Shown in pieces: positions 1 to 9,238 of a stretch of DNA of 39,966 nt (position 1 is its first letter; each line of letters begins with the position of its first letter). Below the pieces are notes generated by a model. It saw only the letters and a program-made list of their open reading frames with translations. It did no database searches and was not told the origin of the DNA. The DNA is from Ignavibacteria bacterium (GTDB lineage: Bacteria; Bacteroidota; Ignavibacteria; Kapaibacteriales; UBA4661): assembly GCA_013298775.1 (NCBI GenBank), contig JAAFIV010000041.1, positions 1-39,966 of the forward strand, given 5' to 3'. A program made the position numbers and the translations under genes.

Positions 1-129
1 CAGAGACGGGAAATAGACTTAATCGGCTTGCCTTTGGTCTTGTCGATTGGACAATAATCTAGGAATTATTCAGAATCTATCACTTTTTTCTGTCTTTTGG
101 GACAATACAAACCTAATAGACGGGGAGAC

Positions 130-145
130 ACCTGACCAGTTACAA
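130..145 (+). repeat. Family B repeat arm (solo copy)
   Basis: The 16-bp string acctgaccagttacaa occurs here and again at 25032-25047. A one-mismatch version (acctgacgagttacaa) is at 36275-36290. At the other two places an inverted partner lies 150-180 bp to the left. Here the partner would fall outside the window or is missing. The arm ends at the first ATG (145) of the following reading frame, which argues that this ATG is not the real start of the oxidoreductase. Confidence 0.7.
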
Positions 146-189
146 TGCTGGTACAAATCAACCAAATTTCTCATTTGCACAATCGCACT

Positions 190-1185
190 ATGTACGCTAT
201 ACGCCATCACACCTTTGGCAATGCCGCAACGCTCCAATTCGACGAAGTATCCACACCCGAACCACGCGAAAACGAAGTATTGGTGCGGGTTTCGGCGGCG
301 GCAGTGAATCACTTCGATATTCTCTCACGCGGCGGAATTATTCCAGAGATGCCGCTTCCGCGCATTGTTGGCATTGATTGTAGCGGTGTTGTGGAGCGGT
401 ATTCAGGCATTCGCACGGATATTCAGGAAGGTACGCCCGTTGTGATTTTGGGCGAGCGCATGGGTAATGGGCGCGGCGAACACCGCCCAGGCGCATATGC
501 CACGCACGTGTGCATCCACGAAGAAGAGGTTTTTCCTGTGCCAGAGGGAATTGACATGACGGCAGTGGCGTGTTTAGGCATTTCCTACCTTACGGCGTGG
601 TACGCTCTCACGCGGCGGTACAAGTTGCAAGCGGGAGAAACACTGCTTATTCAAGGTATTGGCGGGGGCGTGGCAAGTGCGGCGTTTCAGATTGCCCGCG
701 CTTTAGGAGCGGACGTGATTGCCACAACGAGCAATGAAAGCAAGCGTTTACGGGCTTTAGAGCTTGGTGCAACAGCAACCTTTAATTACCGCAATGAAGA
801 TATTCCCACCGCCGTCCGCGCAACCACTGGCGGCAACGGCGTGGATGCGGTGCTGAATGCTGTTGGCGGAACAACGATTCAAGAAGGGCTTCGCTGCTTG
901 CGCAATGACGGTACGCTGCTCAGTATCGGCACGGCGTATGGACGGGAGTTTACCTTCGATGGTTTCGATTTTTTACTACGCGAATTGAACTTGGTTGGCG
1001 TAGATATTTCACCCCACAGCCCGCATGAACGCTACGCTTATTTGCTAGAACTCATGCAGCTTATTCGGCAAAATAAGCTGACGGTGCTTGTTGATAAAGA
1101 ATATGCTTTGAAAGATGCCGCCGAAGCCCACCGTTACGTGGAATCGCATGAGCAGTTTGGGAAAGTTGTGCTGTTTCCTTCGTAG
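190..1185 (+). CDS. Zinc-free MDR-family NAD(P)H quinone oxidoreductase / alcohol dehydrogenase-like protein
   Basis: This 331-residue protein has the medium-chain dehydrogenase/reductase layout. An N-terminal GroES-like domain (about residues 1-120, with the NHFD and GIDCSGVVE stretches) is followed by a Rossmann domain starting at the glycine-rich GIGGGVASAAFQIA motif near residue 155. The four-cysteine structural zinc lobe of classical alcohol dehydrogenases is not visible, which favours the quinone oxidoreductase branch reducing quinones or enones with NADPH; the substrate cannot be told. I chose the ATG at 190 because MYAIRHHTFG is the usual family beginning. The in-frame ATG at 145 adds 15 unrelated residues and abuts a repeat arm. 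The gene seems monocistronic and converges on the VOC gene. Confidence 0.85.
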   Translation: MYAIRHHTFGNAATLQFDEVSTPEPRENEVLVRVSAAAVNHFDILSRGGIIPEMPLPRIVGIDCSGVVERYSGIRTDIQEGTPVVILGERMGNGRGEHRPGAYATHVCIHEEEVFPVPEGIDMTAVACLGISYLTAWYALTRRYKLQAGETLLIQGIGGGVASAAFQIARALGADVIATTSNESKRLRALELGATATFNYRNEDIPTAVRATTGGNGVDAVLNAVGGTTIQEGLRCLRNDGTLLSIGTAYGREFTFDGFDFLLRELNLVGVDISPHSPHERYAYLLELMQLIRQNKLTVLVDKEYALKDAAEAHRYVESHEQFGKVVLFPS

Positions 1186-1201
1186 AGAAAGGGCAGCTCA
1201 A

Positions 1202-1567
1202 TTACCCCACAGGCAGGGAAAAATCTGGGTTCTCAATAATTCCCAGCACATTACCAAATGGGTCGGTGAGCGTTGCCACAAAGACACTCCCGCCAACATT
1301 CTGAACGGGGCTATGTTCCACCGCGCCATGCTCCAGAAGCCGCGCAAATGCTTGTTGGATGTTTTCCACGCCCCAATACAGCGTTACGCCGCCTTCGCCT
1401 TTTGGCGGTGCGTCGGGGTCGAGACCAAGCTCGTAGCCACCAACATTGAAGCCCACATAAAATGGCTCATCAAAATAGGGTGGGAAACCCAAAATATCGG
1501 TGTACCATTTCTTTGCAGCATCAAGATTTGGTGCGGCATAGATGGTAGTTCGCAAGCCTAAAAACAT
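1202..1567 (-). CDS. VOC (glyoxalase/bleomycin-resistance/dioxygenase) family protein
   Basis: This 121-residue protein fits one vicinal-oxygen-chelate domain made of two beta-alpha-beta-beta-beta modules. It begins with LRTTIYAAPNLDAAKKWYTDILG and ends with the typical DPFGNVLGIIENP strand. Members are metal-dependent lyases, dioxygenases, or antibiotic- or toxin-binding proteins; the substrate here is unknown. The ATG at 1567 is preceded by an AGGAAAA ribosome site and starts the first beta strand, so upstream in-frame codons are left out. A good Bacteroidota-type promoter lies just upstream (1591-1621). The gene is convergent with the oxidoreductase, with only 16 bp between stops. Confidence 0.85.
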   Translation of the reverse strand: MFLGLRTTIYAAPNLDAAKKWYTDILGFPPYFDEPFYVGFNVGGYELGLDPDAPPKGEGGVTLYWGVENIQQAFARLLEHGAVEHSPVQNVGGSVFVATLTDPFGNVLGIIENPDFSLPVG

Positions 1568-1590
1568 ACGTTTTCCTGTGAAAGTATTGG

Positions 1591-1621
1591 CAAAAATATT
1601 TGTTGGAATATCGGTAGCAAA
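1591..1621 (-). promoter_or_regulatory. Bacteroidota-type promoter of the VOC gene
   Basis: Read on the minus strand, a TTTG (1618-1621) is followed after 19 nt by TATTTTTG (1591-1598). This matches the TTTG-N19-21-TAnnTTTG consensus of Bacteroidota primary-sigma promoters. The -7 box sits 23 nt before the start codon at 1567. Confidence 0.6.
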
Positions 1622-1648
1622 ATACAAAACTTGCGGTAATTGCACTCA

Positions 1649-1765
1649 TTCGCCCCCTTGAAAAAGGGGGGAACGGGGGATTTGTCGCTTGAAACGATTG
1701 ATTTGAAGCGGTGTTGAAGTGTTTAATCCCCCGTTCCCCCTTTATCAAGGGGGCGAATTCGACAA
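1649..1765. repeat. Family A palindromic element, copy A1
   Basis: Two inverted arms of about 35-40 bp (1649-1683 and 1725-1765) carry cgcccccttg..aaggggg..aacgggggatt and its complement. Each arm can fold on itself, C5TT pairing with AAAG5. The 40-bp core around 1684-1724 is similar to the reverse complement of the core of A2 (24906-25021), so the two copies lie in opposite orientation. The element fills the gap between the divergent VOC and epimerase genes. Confidence 0.85.
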
Positions 1766-1804
1766 CGTTCCGTACTTTTCTTATTTTCACCATCACCACT
1801 CACC

Positions 1805-2743
1805 ATGAACATCATTCTCACAGGCGGCACAGGATTGATTGGAAAGCGCGTCATTGCTCATCTTTTGGGCAATGGTCATAGCGTGGTCGCGCTCACGCGG
1901 CAGCGCACGACGGCGGCGTTTACAGCATTTGAAAAGAAGCCTTTTCGGGCGGTGCAATGGGATGCTCGCACGCTTGGAAGCGGTGATAGCGCGTGGAGCA
2001 AGGAAATATCGGGCGCGGAGGCAATTATCCATCTGGCGGGCGAAGGCATTTTCGATAAACGCTGGACGGCAGAGATAAAGCACCGCCTCGTCGAAAGCCG
2101 CCTCGCCACTACGCGCTTATTTGTCGAAGCCATTGCGCAAGCAGATACGAAGCCGCGCGTGTTTATTTCCGCGTCCGCCGTTGGCTATTACGGTGACCGC
2201 CACGATGCCCCAACCGATGAATCCACGCCGCCCGCGAGCGATTTCCTTGCGGATTTATGTGTACGCTGGGAACAAGAAGCGCAGGAAGCAAGGAAATACG
2301 GGGTTCGCGTGGCACATCCGCGCTTGGGAATTGTACTGGCAGAATCGGGCGGTGCGCTGGGGCGCATGCTGCCTGTCTTCAAGGCATTTCTGGGAATGCC
2401 GCTTGGCTCGGGAAAGCAGTGGTTTCCGTGGGTGCATATTGATGATGTGGTGCGAGGAATATGTTTTCCGCTTGAGAATACTACGCTGGAAGGCGCGTAT
2501 AATCTTGCTGCACCCGAGCCAGTACGCATGGAAGAATTTTGTATGGAATTAGGAAACGTACTCCACCGTCCATCATGGTCGCCGATGAGAGTGCCAGAAT
2601 TTGCACTAAAACTGGCATTAGGCGAAGCGGCTTTATCACTCATTGGCGGGGTAAAAATTATTCCAAAAAAACTTCTTGACCTTAATTTTGAATTTCGCTA
2701 TAATAAGGTCGCACCAGCACTAGACCAACTTTTACGACCCTAA
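1805..2743 (+). CDS. TIGR01777-type NAD(P)-dependent epimerase (SDR family)
   Basis: This 312-residue extended short-chain dehydrogenase opens with the nucleotide-binding motif GGTGLIGKRV (residues 6-15). It keeps the IIHLAGEGI and SASAVGYYGD segments (active-site tyrosine in YYGD) and ends in the C-terminal DUF1731-like region (PEPVRMEEF onwards). This matches the family containing E. coli YfcH and cell-division-associated SulA homologues of cyanobacteria and plants. The substrate is not known for most members. The stop is 14 bp before the PhoH start, so the two are probably co-transcribed. Confidence 0.88.
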   Translation: MNIILTGGTGLIGKRVIAHLLGNGHSVVALTRQRTTAAFTAFEKKPFRAVQWDARTLGSGDSAWSKEISGAEAIIHLAGEGIFDKRWTAEIKHRLVESRLATTRLFVEAIAQADTKPRVFISASAVGYYGDRHDAPTDESTPPASDFLADLCVRWEQEAQEARKYGVRVAHPRLGIVLAESGGALGRMLPVFKAFLGMPLGSGKQWFPWVHIDDVVRGICFPLENTTLEGAYNLAAPEPVRMEEFCMELGNVLHRPSWSPMRVPEFALKLALGEAALSLIGGVKIIPKKLLDLNFEFRYNKVAPALDQLLRP

Positions 2744-2757
2744 TCTTTGCGTTGTTC

Positions 2758-3951
2758 ATGGATATTACTGAGAAAAAAGTACGGCTCGAAACCAACGATA
2801 CCCTCTCGCTTTTTGGCTACAATGACAGCAATTTGCGCATCCTCGAAAGCAACTTCGACGCAAGTATTACCGTGCGCGGAAATACGGTCGTTCTGAAAGG
2901 CGATATGGCGGAAGTGCGCGTGATTGAAAAAGTTCTGAATGAGCTTCAATACATCATCCGCCGCACAGGAACGCTCTCGACCAATGATGTTTTGACGGTT
3001 GTAGATTTGGTCAATCCCCATAAATCAGGCATCAAAGAGATTTCTCATCCATTGAACGTGAGTAATGATGCGGTTTCTGGGCATGGTGGCGAACAAACGC
3101 CCTTGCCGCTTTCTACGCCGCTTGTGGATGCAAAGTCTGGCGAGCCTGTTATTTACTTGGCGCAGGGCGAAACGATTAAAGCGCGGACACCCACACAAAA
3201 AATTTATTTTGAGAAAGTTCGCACGAATGATATTGTCTTTGCGATTGGTCCAGCAGGAACAGGCAAAACGTATCTCGCTGTGGCAATGGCACTCGCGCTC
3301 TTGCGCAACCGCGAAGTAAGCCGCCTCATTTTATCGCGTCCGGCGGTGGACGCTGGAGAATCGCTCGGCTTCTTGCCAGGCGACTACATGGAAAAAGTAG
3401 ATCCCTACTTGCGCCCCTTGCTCGACGCGCTTTCCGACATGGTTACGCCCGACAAGCTGAAAAGTATGATGGAAAAACGCATCGTGGAAATCATCCCGCT
3501 CGCGTACATGCGCGGTCGGACGTTCAACAATTCCGCAATTATTTTGGATGAAGCACAAAATGCGACGGGAACGCAAATGAAGATGTTCCTGACGCGCATG
3601 GGCAAAAACTCGAAGTTGATTGTCACCGGCGACATCACGCAAATAGACCTCCCACGCCGCTCCGAATCTGGCTTAATTCAAATTCAAGATGTTTTAAAAG
3701 GTATTCAGGGAATTGAATTTGTGTATTTCGATAAAGGCGATGTTGTGCGCCATCGCTTAGTGGCGGAAATTATTGATGCGTACGAAAAATACTCCGTGCG
3801 ACAAGAACATCTCCGCGAAGCAAGTAATAATGCCTTCAAAGGTGAATCACGCAAACAAGGTTTTTCCGAAAAAAGTATTTCTGAAAAACACCCATCCGAC
3901 AAAGCCACCGCCGAAAAAGCACCATTTGACGAGCCTTTACAGGCAAATTGA
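2758..3951 (+). CDS. phoH: PhoH-family ATPase
   Basis: This 397-residue protein has the YbeZ/PhoH layout. A small N-terminal KH-like domain (about 1-110) is followed by a P-loop ATPase with Walker A GPAGTGKT (164-171) and Walker B IILDEAQN (Asp264-Glu265). PhoH proteins are linked to RNA metabolism, and the partner endonuclease gene ybeY often follows, but it does not here. The C-terminal 50 residues are a charged, low-complexity tail with repeated SEK-like words and look disordered. The ATG at 2758 is taken as start; a TTG two codons earlier would be possible. It is likely in an operon with the epimerase. Confidence 0.9.
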   Translation: MDITEKKVRLETNDTLSLFGYNDSNLRILESNFDASITVRGNTVVLKGDMAEVRVIEKVLNELQYIIRRTGTLSTNDVLTVVDLVNPHKSGIKEISHPLNVSNDAVSGHGGEQTPLPLSTPLVDAKSGEPVIYLAQGETIKARTPTQKIYFEKVRTNDIVFAIGPAGTGKTYLAVAMALALLRNREVSRLILSRPAVDAGESLGFLPGDYMEKVDPYLRPLLDALSDMVTPDKLKSMMEKRIVEIIPLAYMRGRTFNNSAIILDEAQNATGTQMKMFLTRMGKNSKLIVTGDITQIDLPRRSESGLIQIQDVLKGIQGIEFVYFDKGDVVRHRLVAEIIDAYEKYSVRQEHLREASNNAFKGESRKQGFSEKSISEKHPSDKATAEKAPFDEPLQAN

Positions 3952-4331
3952 CCGAACAAGGTATCACACGGCAGTTAGGTCTCACTGCCCTTGATGAAGA
4001 AAACGCTCACACGCTAGACTACATCTTCTCTCTAGGCGAAAGAGCATATAAGTGCAGTTATTAAAAAACTACCCTCAAGCCTAGACTATATCAGGTATTG
4101 AGGCGTATCAAAAAGAAAAAATCTAATTCATTCTTTTTCTTCAGCAATCTGTTCCACCACTACCTTTATTGTGTATTGCTCGGCGTATATTGAATTATGC
4201 TTGTACTGATTTGTACTGAAGTATTTGCTTCGTGTGTGTTTCATGTTGTGTGCAAATATTCAAAAGAGTTTTGTGATTGTTGAAGAAGTGTTCCTTTTAT
4301 TTCATTGTTTTTTGTTTTCTCGGAGGGTATT
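3952..4331. other. Gene-free 380-bp leader region before the TonB receptor
   Basis: I see no convincing reading frame here. Small direct repeats are present: ctagactAcatc at 4014-4025 against ctagactAtatc at 4081-4092, and a doubled ttgtactga near 4200-4218. An A-rich/T-rich hairpin sits around 4110-4142. The region probably carries the promoter of the receptor gene, but I could not find a clean TAnnTTTG box. Confidence 0.4.
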
Positions 4332-6671
4332 ATGAACAAGGTTACTACGCCACCACGGCGCGATGTTTGGGCAAAATATCTGCGCAAAAGTATGTCGGAC
4401 AATGTACTCAAAAATATGGTGAGTGCAGCATTTGTACTGGCATGTGCTATGCCACTAGCAACACCGCTTGCAATGGCACAAGAAGCACCAAAAGAAGTTG
4501 CCAAAGGCGATAATAAATTGGAGGAATTATCGCTGGAGGATTTGCTGAACGTCGAAATTTCTGTTGCATCCAACGTCATTTCCGACAAGGATAAACAGCC
4601 CGTTTCGATTACAACAATCACCCGCAAACAGCTTGAACTGAGCGGCGCACGGACACTCGCCGACGCGCTTATGCTCTACGTTCCAGGCTTTTTCGTTACC
4701 GAAGACCAAGACGACGTTATTATGGCGTTTCGCGGTCTCGCACCCGACAACAACTCAAAAGTGATGCTGCTCATCAATGGGCAGAACATGAACACTGAGT
4801 TTTTCTGGGGACCTCCCTACGCAATTTTGACCAGCTCGAATTATTCCTACATTGAGCGCGTTGAGGTTATTCGCGGTCCCGGCTCGGTGACGTTGGGACA
4901 AGGTGCGCTTTTGGGCGTGATTAACATCGTAACGCGCAAAGGCTCGGACATGAAGGAAGACGGCATCAGTGTTGATGCGGCATTGTCGGCTGGTGCAGAT
5001 AACTTCTGGCTTGCAAACGTTGGCGCACAGGCGAAAATTGGCGATGTAAAAACGTCGTTCTCGGTTTCGCGCAATATCTACGGCGGTCAGCAATATCGCG
5101 ATGAAGGCAACGCAAAACGTAGCAACGACGGCATCAAAGGCGGTACTGTTTTTGGTGCAGGACACCGCTTGAAGCGCAATGACAACTTGGTTGCACAAGG
5201 AACAATCGAGTATAAAGGTCTTGAAGTGAACGCGATGTATGCAGATTCGCAGCAGGATTTGTACAATTTCTACCGCGACCGTGAGGTATTCGGACAAGCA
5301 CTCGCCTCGCTTTCAGCCTCGTACCGCTTTGATATTAGCAAAGATGTGAAATTGAAAACCAGTGCGTCGTTTATCCAAGACGATATTCGCCTTCTGTCGC
5401 TTACGGGAACAAGCATGGGCGGCACACGCGAAGACCGCTACGGCGCATCGGCAGTAATGACCGTTGATAATCTCTGGAAAGGCAATAAACTCGCTGTTGG
5501 CGTGGAATATCGCTTGTTCCAAATGGGGAAAGAAAATCGTAATGGCAGTAATTTCATTGCCAATAAAATCGGTACATTCGACCCCTTGACGGCAAATCAA
5601 CGCCTCACCATGGGCTATCGCAATGATATTCAGGTGATTTCCGCATTTGTGGAGGACTTCTTCTCGGTCAGCGACCAACTCGACATCTTCGCTGCAGCCC
5701 GCTTCGACAGCCACACTGGTTGGGGAACGAACATTTCCCCACGCGTTGGTGCGCTCTTTGCGGTAAACAAAGATTTACGTTTTCGTGCGAGCTATCAAAT
5801 GGGCTTTCGTGGGGGCGTAGGCTTGACGTATAGCGGTGGCTATCGCACGGACGGCTACTTGCGCAGTTTGAATTTGCCAAACATTGAATCAGCACGTATT
5901 CCGGGCGAGCAGAGCCGCTCCATTGTACGTCCTGAAATTATGAATAGCATCGAAGTTGCGGCAACGGCAAACATTACACCAGACTTGAAATTTGATGTGG
6001 TTGGATTTTACAATATCGTGAATGGTGTTTTGGACGTAGGCGTAATCTATAAAGACCCCGTAAACCGCATGAGTCCTAATCCTTCGCAGTTCAACATGGT
6101 TCCCGTTGGTGCAGGCGCAACACAAGACGTTCCAGGCGATTGGAACGGTTTCTGGTTCTTCAAAAACGCGCTCGGCAGCATCAATCAATGGGGCGCAGAA
6201 GCAACGCTTTCCTACAACACGCAATTCATTAACGTTTCTCTCAGCCACTCGCTCGTGAAAATTGCAAGCGTTACGGCGGAACAAGAAAAAGATGCTCGCG
6301 ACGGCAACAGCATGTATCTCACCTTCGACAAAACCAGCAATTCCATTCGCCACAAAGTATATCCCGAAAACGTAACGCGCTTGAACGTGCTTGTTACACC
6401 GCTCAAAGGCTTTGATATTGTTGTCAATGGTATGCTGTATTCGGATTGGCTCGCGCCAGACGGTTCGACAGGCAAAGGCGCATTTTTGCTCAATGGTGGC
6501 GCGAGTGTTGATATTACCCAGAATATCGAGCTTTCAGTAAACGTAACAAACTGGCTTAATCAAACTCCATTGTACCCGATGAACGCTAATGCAGGTGGTC
6601 CGGGATTGCAAGCAGGTGCGCCAGCACTGGAAAGCACGTCGCTCTGGGCGCGTTTGAAAGTACGTTTTTAA
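4332..6671 (+). CDS. TonB-dependent outer-membrane receptor
   Basis: This 779-residue protein begins with a long signal peptide (basic start, hydrophobic AAFVLACAMPLATPLAMA, cleavage likely near AQEA). A short LEELSLEDLLNVEISVAS segment follows, which in this receptor class precedes the plug. The plug spans roughly residues 65-205 (PVSITTITRKQLELSGARTL, then VEVIRGPGSVTLGQGALLGVINIVTRKG). A beta barrel with alternating aromatic strands ends in a terminal phenylalanine (LWARLKVRF). It imports a ligand across the outer membrane using TonB energy. The ligand is unknown: no SusD-like or periplasmic binding gene lies beside it. The ATG at 4332 has a strong GGAGGG ribosome site at 4322. Confidence 0.92.
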   Translation: MNKVTTPPRRDVWAKYLRKSMSDNVLKNMVSAAFVLACAMPLATPLAMAQEAPKEVAKGDNKLEELSLEDLLNVEISVASNVISDKDKQPVSITTITRKQLELSGARTLADALMLYVPGFFVTEDQDDVIMAFRGLAPDNNSKVMLLINGQNMNTEFFWGPPYAILTSSNYSYIERVEVIRGPGSVTLGQGALLGVINIVTRKGSDMKEDGISVDAALSAGADNFWLANVGAQAKIGDVKTSFSVSRNIYGGQQYRDEGNAKRSNDGIKGGTVFGAGHRLKRNDNLVAQGTIEYKGLEVNAMYADSQQDLYNFYRDREVFGQALASLSASYRFDISKDVKLKTSASFIQDDIRLLSLTGTSMGGTREDRYGASAVMTVDNLWKGNKLAVGVEYRLFQMGKENRNGSNFIANKIGTFDPLTANQRLTMGYRNDIQVISAFVEDFFSVSDQLDIFAAARFDSHTGWGTNISPRVGALFAVNKDLRFRASYQMGFRGGVGLTYSGGYRTDGYLRSLNLPNIESARIPGEQSRSIVRPEIMNSIEVAATANITPDLKFDVVGFYNIVNGVLDVGVIYKDPVNRMSPNPSQFNMVPVGAGATQDVPGDWNGFWFFKNALGSINQWGAEATLSYNTQFINVSLSHSLVKIASVTAEQEKDARDGNSMYLTFDKTSNSIRHKVYPENVTRLNVLVTPLKGFDIVVNGMLYSDWLAPDGSTGKGAFLLNGGASVDITQNIELSVNVTNWLNQTPLYPMNANAGGPGLQAGAPALESTSLWARLKVRF

Positions 6672-6710
6672 GCGTTGTTTGAGGATAATTTGAACATCAA
6701 TAATCAGCAA

Positions 6711-6748
6711 AAAGGCTGCTTTCCACGTTTGGAAAGCAGCCTTTTTTG
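6711..6748. terminator. Bidirectional rho-independent terminator
   Basis: A perfect 13-bp stem (6712-6724 with 6731-6743) around a 6-nt loop is followed by a T-run and preceded by an A-run, so it can work on both strands. It sits between the convergent TonB receptor and Gfo/Idh/MocA genes. Confidence 0.9.
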
Positions 6749-6809
6749 TTGAGTCGCTTATCAATTTGCCCAGAAGGAAAACGCAAAAAACGTTCTTGTC
6801 GTGGAACAT

Positions 6810-7814
6810 TTACAACAAAATCTCTGTGCGTTCCCGCGCCGAAACGTAGAGGGAATCAATGATGCGCATACGATGAACAGCCTCGCCTGCGGTTGATGCA
6901 ATCGGCACAATTCCTTGCACGGCGTTGATAAAATGCTGCAATTCGTTTTGATACGATTTCTGGTACAACGTAGCTTTGGAGCGGGTTGCGTCGGGTGTTT
7001 CTGTGCTGATAAATTCATTTCCTTGACGGCGAATGATTTTCAGTGGATTCACATACGCACTGCCCTTTTCACCAAAGAAATTGCAGTAATACAGCTCTTC
7101 GGGGCGTTGGAGCGTCCAGCTTGTTTCAAAAATTGCAACCGTATCATCAGCAAAATTGAGGAAGCCTGTTACGAAATCTTCCACATTTTTTGTTTGATGC
7201 TTTTGCATCACAGCCCGCACAGAATGGACTTTCGGAAAGCCCGTTAGCCAGAGCATGAGGTCAATCAGCACAATACCCAAATCCAGCATCACGCCACCAC
7301 CAGAAATATCTGCCTGCGCAAGCCACTTCTGCTCGCTGGAGCGTTGCTTGAGCCAGCCAGATTTGATATAGTGAAACTTGCCCAATTCCCCACGCTCAAT
7401 AATACTTTTCAGCGTGATGGTATCGGGGCGGAAGCGGTGATTCATTGCCACCATGACCTTTCGCCCAAGCCGTGTTGCGGTCTCGTCAATCATTGCCGCT
7501 TCTTGCCACGAGCGAGCGAGCGGCTTCTCGATGAGTGCGTCTTTCCCTGCTTCCAAGCATTGTACCGCCACTTCGTAGTGAGAATCGGTGCTAGTGCAAA
7601 TATCAACGGCATCAATGCCATCAATCTTGAGAAGCTCGTTCACATCCTTACATACGTGCTTAATGCCGTATTTTTCTCCGAGCATTTTCGCCGTTGTTTT
7701 GTTGCGGTCGCAGAGAGCGACAATCTCAACATTTGGAAGTTTCGACAAAATTGGCAAATGAATACTTTGCCCGATATTTCCTGCACCAATAAGCGCAATG
7801 CCTGTTTTTTTCAT
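6810..7814 (-). CDS. Gfo/Idh/MocA-family oxidoreductase
   Basis: This 334-residue protein has an N-terminal Rossmann domain with GAGNIGQ (residues 10-16). The family EKP motif follows at Glu96-Lys97-Pro98, where the lysine takes part in catalysis and cofactor binding. Then comes the C-terminal alpha/beta sheet domain (MNHRFRPD onwards, with DLGIVLIDLMLWL). Members oxidise or reduce sugars, inositols or related polyols with NAD(P). The substrate here is not shown by context, as it stands alone on its strand. The start codon begins the first Rossmann strand directly. It diverges from the Hpt gene over a 266-bp gap. Confidence 0.88.
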   Translation of the reverse strand: MKKTGIALIGAGNIGQSIHLPILSKLPNVEIVALCDRNKTTAKMLGEKYGIKHVCKDVNELLKIDGIDAVDICTSTDSHYEVAVQCLEAGKDALIEKPLARSWQEAAMIDETATRLGRKVMVAMNHRFRPDTITLKSIIERGELGKFHYIKSGWLKQRSSEQKWLAQADISGGGVMLDLGIVLIDLMLWLTGFPKVHSVRAVMQKHQTKNVEDFVTGFLNFADDTVAIFETSWTLQRPEELYYCNFFGEKGSAYVNPLKIIRRQGNEFISTETPDATRSKATLYQKSYQNELQHFINAVQGIVPIASTAGEAVHRMRIIDSLYVSARERTEILL

Positions 7815-8080
7815 ACTGCTTTTTCTAAAAAATCCTCAAAATGATGCTGCAAAATTTCTGCTTCCGCGCCTCATCAATGCTCGCTTTGGTGCATTGTACA
7901 TTCCTGATAGGGGGAACGATATACACAAACAAAAATTTTACAAAAATAGAGAAAAATACGGGAGAGAAAAATACTTGTTTGCACGAGGCGAAACAGTTAG
8001 ATTGCGGGGCGAAAAATCGTACGAACAATCGCATTTAACTCATTTTTTTCATGTTCTTGTTTGAGAGCGCAGGGCTTGTT

Positions 8081-8389
8081 ATGACCTTACCAAACGACGA
8101 CATTATCCTTGAACTTTTGCCAGAATTTGTATTGGACTGGCAACGACAATTAGAAGCAGAATTTCACGAAATCCTTGACAAAAAAGATGAACTGCGGCTC
8201 TACCGCTTGGGTCATACTTTGAAAGGTTCGTGCTTGCAATTCGGCTTGGAAGAACCTGCAAAACTAGGAATTACGCTCATGGAGCATTCCAAAGTGCAGA
8301 ACTGGGACGCGGCGCGTGCCATGTACGACCCCATTCGTGGCTACTTTGAAGAAGCAAAAACCTTGCTCAAAGCAAAAGGCTTAATGTAA
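8081..8389 (+). CDS. Stand-alone Hpt (histidine phosphotransfer) domain protein
   Basis: This 102-residue, largely helical protein carries the phosphotransfer signature LGHTLKGSCLQFGLEEPAKLG, with phospho-accepting His45 (counted from the ATG at 8081). Hpt proteins shuttle phosphoryl groups between receiver domains in multistep relays. No hybrid kinase or receiver lies next to it. The ATG at 8081 is preferred because an upstream in-frame ATG (8051) adds only MFLFESAGLV; the longer form cannot be excluded. The gene seems to be its own unit ahead of the sugar-modification genes. Confidence 0.82.
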   Translation: MTLPNDDIILELLPEFVLDWQRQLEAEFHEILDKKDELRLYRLGHTLKGSCLQFGLEEPAKLGITLMEHSKVQNWDAARAMYDPIRGYFEEAKTLLKAKGLM

Positions 8390-8515
8390 AGGATGAAGTC
8401 TGAAATATGAAGTATGAAGCTGGAAAAGTTCATGCTCGAAAAGCTGATGAATAGAGGCTTGTACTTCATTCGCATCTGTATTTACAATGACCCAATGTAT
8501 TACCATTGAACGAAT

Positions 8516-9238
8516 ATGATTTCTTCTCATGCCGTTGTCGAAAGCTCTGAAATAGGCGCGAATACTCGCATTCAGGAGTTTGCTGTTATTCGTGCTGGGG
8601 CAAAAATTGGCGCGAATGTCGTCATTCATCCGCACGTCGTCATTGGCGATGGTGTGGAAATTGGCGATGGCGTAGAAATTTTTCCGGGCGCGGTCATTGG
8701 CAAAGAACCAAAAGGAGCGGGCGCACTGTCTCGCACACCAGTCTTTGAGCGGCTTGTACGGATTGGCAATAATTCGTCCATTGGTCCTCATGCCGTGATT
8801 TATTACGATGTCCGCATTGGTGAAAACTCCCTCATTGGCGACGGCGCGTCTATTCGCGAGCAATGCACCATTGGTAATAAAACTGTGATTGGACGGCAAG
8901 TTACGATAAACTACAACGTCCGCATCGGTAATAGCGTAAAAATTATGGATAACTCCTGGATGGCAGGAAATATGGACATCCGCGACGGTGCGTTTATTTC
9001 GGGCGGCGTGTTTACCTCGAATGATAATGAAATCGGCAAACACGGATATAGCGATGCTCACGTGCTGGGACCGATTATCGAAGAAGGCGCGATGATTGGC
9101 GTTGGCGCGAAACTCTTGCCGAATATTGTGATTGGCAAAAACGCCGTTGTTGGCGCGGGTTCGGTTGTTACGAAGAGCGTGGAAGCGGAGACGGTTGTTA
9201 TGGGCGTTCCGGCGAAGTTTGTTCGCAAAATCTCGTAA
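8516..9238 (+). CDS. Left-handed beta-helix (hexapeptide repeat) acyltransferase
   Basis: This 240-residue protein is made nearly wholly of [IV]G-x4 hexapeptide turns (for example VVIGDGVEIGDGVEIF, GVGAKLLPNIVIGKNAVVGAGSVVTKSV). It ends with the GVPAKFVRKIS cap seen in LbH sugar acetyltransferases. Such enzymes form trimers and use acetyl-CoA or acyl-ACP. Directly downstream are two nucleotide-sugar ketoisomerase genes, so acylation of the amino group of a dTDP-linked deoxy-aminosugar (FdtC-like) is a reasonable inference. The aminotransferase that would be needed is not in this window. The long opposite-strand frame is only a shadow of the repeats. Confidence 0.85.
   Translation: MISSHAVVESSEIGANTRIQEFAVIRAGAKIGANVVIHPHVVIGDGVEIGDGVEIFPGAVIGKEPKGAGALSRTPVFERLVRIGNNSSIGPHAVIYYDVRIGENSLIGDGASIREQCTIGNKTVIGRQVTINYNVRIGNSVKIMDNSWMAGNMDIRDGAFISGGVFTSNDNEIGKHGYSDAHVLGPIIEEGAMIGVGAKLLPNIVIGKNAVVGAGSVVTKSVEAETVVMGVPAKFVRKIS

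Noticed and set aside
1115-1561. A 148-residue plus-strand frame overlapping the end of the oxidoreductase.
   Set aside because: It overlaps two well-supported genes and has no recognisable domain.
2728-2757. A TAATCTTTG box just before the PhoH start as a promoter.
   Set aside because: The spacing within the box is off by one and it lies only a few bases from the ATG; co-transcription with the epimerase gene is simpler.
4755-5297. A 180-residue open frame opposite the TonB receptor.
   Set aside because: Antisense shadow of a gene with plug and barrel motifs; no ribosome site or family signature.
8081-8389. A phosphorelay between the Hpt protein and the large sensor kinase at 20.3 kb.
   Set aside because: The kinase has no receiver domain to feed an Hpt, the genes are 12 kb apart, and nothing else links them.
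8381-9061. A 226-residue open frame opposite the hexapeptide acyltransferase.
   Set aside because: Its residues are a repeated N/A/D/I pattern that mirrors the hexapeptide codons of the plus-strand gene, which has clear family motifs.
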